Origin: Cardinalis cardinalis
Lineage: Eukaryota > Chordata > Aves > Passeriformes > Cardinalidae
Assembly: GCA_014549065.1 (NCBI GenBank)
Contig: JACDOX010000009.1
Location: forward strand, 12,033,188-12,097,187
DNA: 64,000 bases
Direction of reading: 5' to 3'
The notes under the pieces are model-generated. The model was not told the DNA's origin, did no database searches, and saw nothing but the letters and a program-made list of their open reading frames with translations. A program made the position numbers and the translations under genes. Positions 62,950 through 64,000 of the stretch are shown here, piece by piece (position 1 is the stretch's first letter; the number at the start of each line of letters is the position of its first letter).

Positions 62950-63377
62950 ATAAAANCANAGATTTGCNAAATGNTTAGGGTTGGAAGGGACCTTCAAGAC
63001 CTGTTCCAAGCCCCCTGCCATGGGCAGGGACTCCTTCCACNAGACCAGGTTACTCGANNCCCATCCAGCCTGGCCTTGAACANTTNTAAGGTTAGGGNAN
63101 CCACAACTTCTCTGNCCAACCTGTTCCAATGCCTCACCACCTTCACAATAAAGAGTTTCTTCCTAATATCTAATGTAAATCTATGCTCTTTCTGTTTGAA
63201 TCCATTCCCTCNTGTCCTGTCACTGCNTGTTCTTGGGAAAAGTCTCCAAAAGTCTTTATCTTTCTCATGGGCTCCCTTCAGGCACAGGAAGGCNNCNATT
63301 AGGTTACCCTGCAGCCCACTCTTCTCCAGGCTGAACAANCCCAATTATCCCAGCCTTTCCTTCTAGGAGATGTCTTC
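62950..63377 (-). repeat. CR1 LINE 3' part, antisense, left of the LTR insertion
   Basis: The order is that of CR1 read backwards: 'gggttggaagggacct', 'ccctgccatgggcaggga', 'ccagcctggccttgaaca', 'aatgcctcaccaccttcaca', 'gtttcttcctaatatctaat', then 'ctcttctccaggctgaacaa'. The 3' terminus of the element lies at about 62950. The copy is interrupted at 63377 by the solo LTR and continues at 63840. It is one of the more consensus-like CR1 copies in the window, with at least 17 Ns in about 430 bp. Confidence 0.93.
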
Positions 63378-63839
63378 TGATGCCTTAAGTTTTAGCTTTC
63401 ATATATTTCAGATTCTGTGCTGCCTAGGGGTGTAGCTCTCAGCTTCATATTAAGTGTTTGCAAGCTCTCTTCACAGGGTAGGTAGACAAAACAATCCTTT
63501 TCCAGCTAGAGACCAAGGACAGCCCTTATGAGCTTCAGGCCAAAAGGTATAAACAACAGGGAACTGAAGAAGAGAAAACAAGGAGGATGGGACTTCATAA
63601 CCTGAAGCTATGATTGGACAATTAACTCCAATATGCGAATGACGAATGAACCAAAACTTACAAAAGTGTGAGACCTTGTGACTGATCGTCCATTTTGTGA
63701 CAATTTTGGGTCAATCTTGGGTGCAGCGCTGGCCAGGGTCTTGTACTGCCCAAGGTCCTTTGAGGCCTTTTAATAAATATCTACTTTATTCTCTTAGCTN
63801 TGTCTAGTCTCNGTTCCAGGTCAGCCTCTCAAGGCATCA
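63378..63839 (+). mobile_element. Solo LTR inserted into a CR1 element
   Basis: The element is 462 bp, begins TGATGCCTT (63378-63386) and ends AAGGCATCA (63831-63839), a perfect 9-bp terminal inverted repeat. It is flanked by CTTC (63374-63377) and CTTN (63840-63843), consistent with a 4-bp target-site duplication if the N is C. A poly(A) signal AATAAA lies at 63772-63777, about 60 bp before the 3' end, which places R and a short U5 and gives plus orientation. A TATA-like 'ggtataaac' is at 63547-63555. There is no internal retroviral sequence. The CR1 on either side joins correctly once the LTR is ignored. Confidence 0.92.
63772..63777 (+). terminator. LTR polyadenylation signal AATAAA
   Basis: A canonical signal in the LTR, followed by T-rich sequence. 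In an intron of a plus-strand gene it could cause premature polyadenylation, but no evidence of use is visible. Confidence 0.65.
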
Positions 63840-64000
63840 CTTNCATCCTTCTAATCATCTTCTTGGGCCTCCTCTAAACTCATTGTAANAGATCAGTGTC
63901 CTCCCTGTGCTGAGCATCCCAGACCTGGATGCAGTATTTCAGGTGGGATCTCATGAGAGTGAAATAAAGGGGCAGAATCACCTCTACTCACCTGCAGGTG
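63840..64000 (-). repeat. CR1 LINE, continuation right of the LTR, cut by window edge
   Basis: 'cttctaatcatcttcttggg', 'cctcctctaaactcat', 'gatgcagtatttcaggtggg' and 'ggggcagaatcacctc' continue the antisense CR1 polymerase region exactly where 62950-63377 stops. The remainder lies beyond the window, so total length is unknown. Confidence 0.92.

Noticed and set aside
62971..63366. Open frames on both strands with many unknown residues
   Set aside because: They fall entirely within the antisense CR1, and Ns hide stops.

Overview
This is vertebrate nuclear DNA, almost certainly from a bird and probably a passerine. Five clear pieces of CR1 LINE are spread over the window. Two complete solo LTRs with target-site duplications sit at the right end, and interspersed repeats are otherwise sparse. 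I see no Alu, L1 or tRNA-SINE-like sequence. Roughly 95% of the window is AT-rich, has stops in every frame, and contains no operons, CRISPR arrays or bacterial-type genes. The passerine assignment is an inference from remembered resemblance of the LTRs and is weaker than the bird assignment.

Layout: (1) 1-2229 is probably intron 1 of a gene that leaves the window to the left. (2) 2230-3180 is a CpG-island promoter. On the minus strand it has an AAGATGGCGGC element, two short uORFs and a good splice donor after ATG-TTA-ACA-GAG. (3) 3180-47600 is a 44-kb intergenic stretch with CR1 fragments at 3375, 23500, 27778 and 39415, an eroded LTR near 40440, two hairpins too long to be chance, and an isolated GC-rich patch at 19128. 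(4) 47640-49025 is a second CpG island, broken by a 280-base assembly gap. It holds a plus-strand first exon ending at a GTGAGT donor at 48353/48354 and a 16-codon uORF that also starts inside an AAGATGGC element. (5) 49030-64000 is probably the long first intron of that plus-strand gene. It carries a solo LTR (58981-59295), an LTR-like repeat with a 47-bp tandem duplication (near 60673-60965), and a CR1 split by a second solo LTR (63378-63839) that runs off the right edge.

The simplest reading is two head-to-head housekeeping-type genes about 45 kb apart, each represented only by its promoter and first exon. I could not identify either gene, because almost none of their coding sequence is in the window. 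No protein-coding exon beyond the first exons could be supported.

Scattered single Ns look like ambiguous consensus calls. They are much denser inside the CR1 copies at 27.8-28.2 kb and 63.0-63.3 kb, as expected where reads from related copies pile up. I found no evidence of a previously undescribed system. The most informative signals are the nested transposon history at the right edge, the 16-bp inverted repeat at 36174-36214, and the matching uORF/AAGATGGC arrangement in the two promoters.
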